From contig JAJDAD010000019.1 of NCBI GenBank assembly GCA_029262055.1, forward strand, positions 1 through 64,000: a stretch of 64,000 nucleotides of DNA. Reading direction: 5' to 3'. A model generated the notes under the pieces. It was not told the DNA's origin and did no database searches. It saw only the letters and a list, made by a program, of their open reading frames with translations. Both the position numbers and the translations under genes were made by a program. Below are positions 62,451-64,000 of the stretch, piece after piece (the stretch's first letter is position 1; each line of letters begins with the position of its first letter). The stretch is from Candidatus Zhuqueibacterota bacterium. Its GTDB lineage: Bacteria; Zhuqueibacterota; Zhuqueibacteria; Oceanimicrobiales; Oceanimicrobiaceae.

Positions 62451-63767
62451 ATGTCAGCTTTGGGGCGAGCGCTACTGACTTGCTGTCTCTTGAGCCTGTT
62501 TACGCCCGGACTAACGCAACTCTCGGCACAAGAGAACCAGACAACGGTCATCGGAAAGATCGTCAAGGAAATCCGGCTCGAAGGCATTCGACACACTAAA
62601 CTTGCTATCGTAAACCGTGAACTGAAAACCAGGGTTGGTCATCCCTATTTGAAAGAACAGGCGCGGGCCGACCTAAATCGCCTGAACAACCTGGACCTAA
62701 CAAGCGAGATCCAGCTCGAACCGGTGCTCGACGGAGATGGTGTCATTCTGGTTATCCGGGCTTTGGAAATTTTCCCCTACCTGCCTTTTCTTAGCTATGA
62801 AATCACTGACGAAAACGGCTTCTCCGCCGGGCCCGGCATACAGTCGATCAACATGTTCGGTCGCGATATCTTCCTGGCTAGCTCAGCGCGCTTTGGTGGC
62901 GCCACCAATATCGGCCTTTTGCTCGAGGATCCCTGGGTCGGGGGCAACCACCTTTCGTACAGCCTTGAATTATTTCGGCGCGAGCGTTTTAGCGAATTAG
63001 ACGATTTCAACGAGGAGGCTTTTGAGCTGTATCTCACGCTGGGTAGCTACCTTGGCCAGAACGGTAGAGTCGGCGCCCGCTTCAGTTTACAGTCCATCAA
63101 AAGCGACAAAGCAGGTATTACCCTTTCCGAGAATAACGAAGACACCGTGCCGACAGCCGGCTTCTTTCTGGGCTACGACAGCAGAGATTTATGGGCCAAC
63201 CCAAGCACCGGCTGGTTGAATGAAATCGAGGTGTCCAAGGCAGGTGGCTTCGTTGGCGGCGACAGCGATTTCTGGCGATTGAACCTCGATCTGCGACGTT
63301 ACCTGCCGCTCCGCAAACGACATACGTTGGCCCTGTTTTCTCTGACCACCCTCACCTCCGGCACGGTTGGAGAAGACCTGGCACTATGGCAGGATTTCAG
63401 TCTTGGTGGGACCAACAGCGTACGTGGCTGGGAGCTCGACTCCAGAAGCGGCAAAAACCAGGTTATCAAGACAGCAGAATACCGGGTGACGGTGCTCGAT
63501 CCAAAGGTCTTCACGCTGCCATTCGGGATCAGCTTTGATATTGGTGTACAGTTAACAGCCTTCGGCGATTTGGGGTTGGCCTGGGATGATGCGGACGCCT
63601 TTGACCTGGACAATTCAATCGGGGGTTACGGCCTGGGGTTTCGGTTCCTGGTGCCGTTTGTCAATATGTTCAGATTTGATTTTGCTAAAGGGGAATCCGG
63701 CGAAAGTTTCTCAGTGCACATTGGTGCGTTTAGCAAGGCAATTGCCCAGAGGTTCAGGGTCAGGTAG
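62451..63767 (+). CDS. Omp85 family outer-membrane protein (BamA/TamA-like, short)
   Basis: This 438-residue exported protein has a signal peptide ending LSAQ, a single POTRA domain (about residues 33-108; KEIRLEGIRHTKLAIVNREL is its start) and a 16-strand-type barrel. The L6 motif of Omp85 proteins is present as LGGTNSVRGWELD. The end IAQRFRVR lacks the usual aromatic last residue. With one POTRA it is shorter than BamA (five) or TamA (three), so it resembles the short Omp85/patatin-associated or FhaC-like class. The ATG at 62451 follows AAGGAGGAGG, a very strong ribosome binding site. Confidence 0.88.
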   Translation: MSALGRALLTCCLLSLFTPGLTQLSAQENQTTVIGKIVKEIRLEGIRHTKLAIVNRELKTRVGHPYLKEQARADLNRLNNLDLTSEIQLEPVLDGDGVILVIRALEIFPYLPFLSYEITDENGFSAGPGIQSINMFGRDIFLASSARFGGATNIGLLLEDPWVGGNHLSYSLELFRRERFSELDDFNEEAFELYLTLGSYLGQNGRVGARFSLQSIKSDKAGITLSENNEDTVPTAGFFLGYDSRDLWANPSTGWLNEIEVSKAGGFVGGDSDFWRLNLDLRRYLPLRKRHTLALFSLTTLTSGTVGEDLALWQDFSLGGTNSVRGWELDSRSGKNQVIKTAEYRVTVLDPKVFTLPFGISFDIGVQLTAFGDLGLAWDDADAFDLDNSIGGYGLGFRFLVPFVNMFRFDFAKGESGESFSVHIGAFSKAIAQRFRVR

Positions 63768-63794
63768 GCACCGCAATTGTTCCCTTGAGCGCGG

Positions 63795-64000
63795 TCAGTT
63801 CTTCCCGGAAGCCATTGCCATTGCAATATAGGCTGTAATTTGTTGCTCCAGAACTGTTAACGTCACAGCGCCGTTTCTCAAAACGGCGTCGTGGAAGTCG
63901 CGAATGTCAAATCCGGGACCGAGCGCCTCTTCCGCCTGTTTGCGCAATTCGCGAATCTTGAGTTCACCGATTTTATACGACAGCGCCTGCCCCGGCCATG
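63795..64000 (-). CDS. C-terminal part of a DUF885 protein (5' end beyond the window)
   Basis: On the minus strand an open frame enters from the window edge and ends with TGA at 63797-63795. The 67 residues begin [20 protein letters not shown] and continue [21 protein letters not shown]. This is the highly conserved C-terminal end of DUF885 proteins, which are predicted periplasmic metallopeptidase-like enzymes with a helical fold. The HExxH-type region lies outside the window. It converges with the Omp85 gene, 27 bases apart. Confidence 0.88.
   Translation of the reverse strand, partial: WPGQALSYKIGELKIRELRKQAEEALGPGFDIRDFHDAVLRNGAVTLTVLEQQITAYIAMAMASGKN

Noticed and set aside
1-64000. tRNA, rRNA, CRISPR, transposase or prophage genes
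   Set aside because: No cloverleaf-like sequence, repeat-spacer array, transposase or phage structural gene was recognised. A computed tRNA scan could still find a missed tRNA.

Overview
This 64 kb window is a densely coding stretch of a bacterial chromosome. It carries housekeeping, cell-envelope, nucleotide-salvage and DNA-repair genes plus one clear accessory island. The organism looks Gram-negative (diderm): the window encodes an Omp85/BamA-like barrel, an Mla-type lipid transporter, a Wzi-like barrel, an alpha-2-macroglobulin/PBP1C pair and many lipoproteins. A broken type-IX-secretion-like C-terminal sorting domain, WG repeats and the archaeal/eukaryotic form of prolyl-tRNA synthetase fit an uncultured lineage around the FCB group (KSB1, Calditrichota or relatives). 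That placement is inference from gene style; no rRNA or tRNA gene was seen.

Layout. Positions 1-5.1 kb hold the end of a SnoaL-like protein, a FabI/FabL-like reductase, and an etfB-etfA-acyl-CoA dehydrogenase operon for acyl-CoA oxidation. Positions 5.2-6.3 kb hold a secreted GH113-like glycosidase, followed by a 720-base gap with a nested set of palindromes. Positions 7.0-14.9 kb hold an alpha-2-macroglobulin lipoprotein and penicillin-binding protein 1C. A WG-repeat protein and a sodium:solute symporter follow. Positions 17.95-26.8 kb form a G+C-richer type I restriction-modification island (hsdM, hsdS, an AlbA_2/Schlafen-like regulator, hsdR and a YgjP/DUF45 metallopeptidase) with overlapping genes.

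Positions 27.3-30.3 kb hold an M28 peptidase and then a peroxiredoxin-DsbD-alpha fusion. The fusion is read correctly only if an in-frame TGA at 29273-29275 is decoded as selenocysteine; a SECIS-like hairpin lies immediately downstream. This is the most notable find. A frameshifted sorting-domain remnant follows. Positions 30.4-34.1 kb hold a TlpA-like thioredoxin, an ICMT-like membrane protein, an AraC regulator and a small lipoprotein.

Positions 34.2-37.9 kb hold ssb and a pyrimidine-nucleoside salvage set (cdd, udk, tdk, nupC). A GT87-like mannosyltransferase and an isolated histidine-kinase ATPase domain follow. Positions 40.2-42.8 kb form an SOS-type cassette on the minus strand (lexA, DUF6504-like, a 58-residue protein, dinB) with a strong promoter and a candidate LexA operator. 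Positions 42.9-50 kb hold a YfiM/DUF2279-like protein, ridA, mlaE-mlaF-mlaD, an ABC exporter pair, a lipoprotein and a 33-residue membrane peptide. Positions 50.1-53.2 kb hold alr, a Wzi-like barrel and a small unknown gene. Positions 53.4-55.3 kb hold thiS-thiG-thiE behind a TPP riboswitch with a terminator. Positions 55.8-64 kb hold a large membrane pseudokinase with PEGA domains, proS, a phospholipid N-methyltransferase-like gene, an M48 CAAX-type protease, an Omp85 protein and the 3' end of a DUF885 gene.
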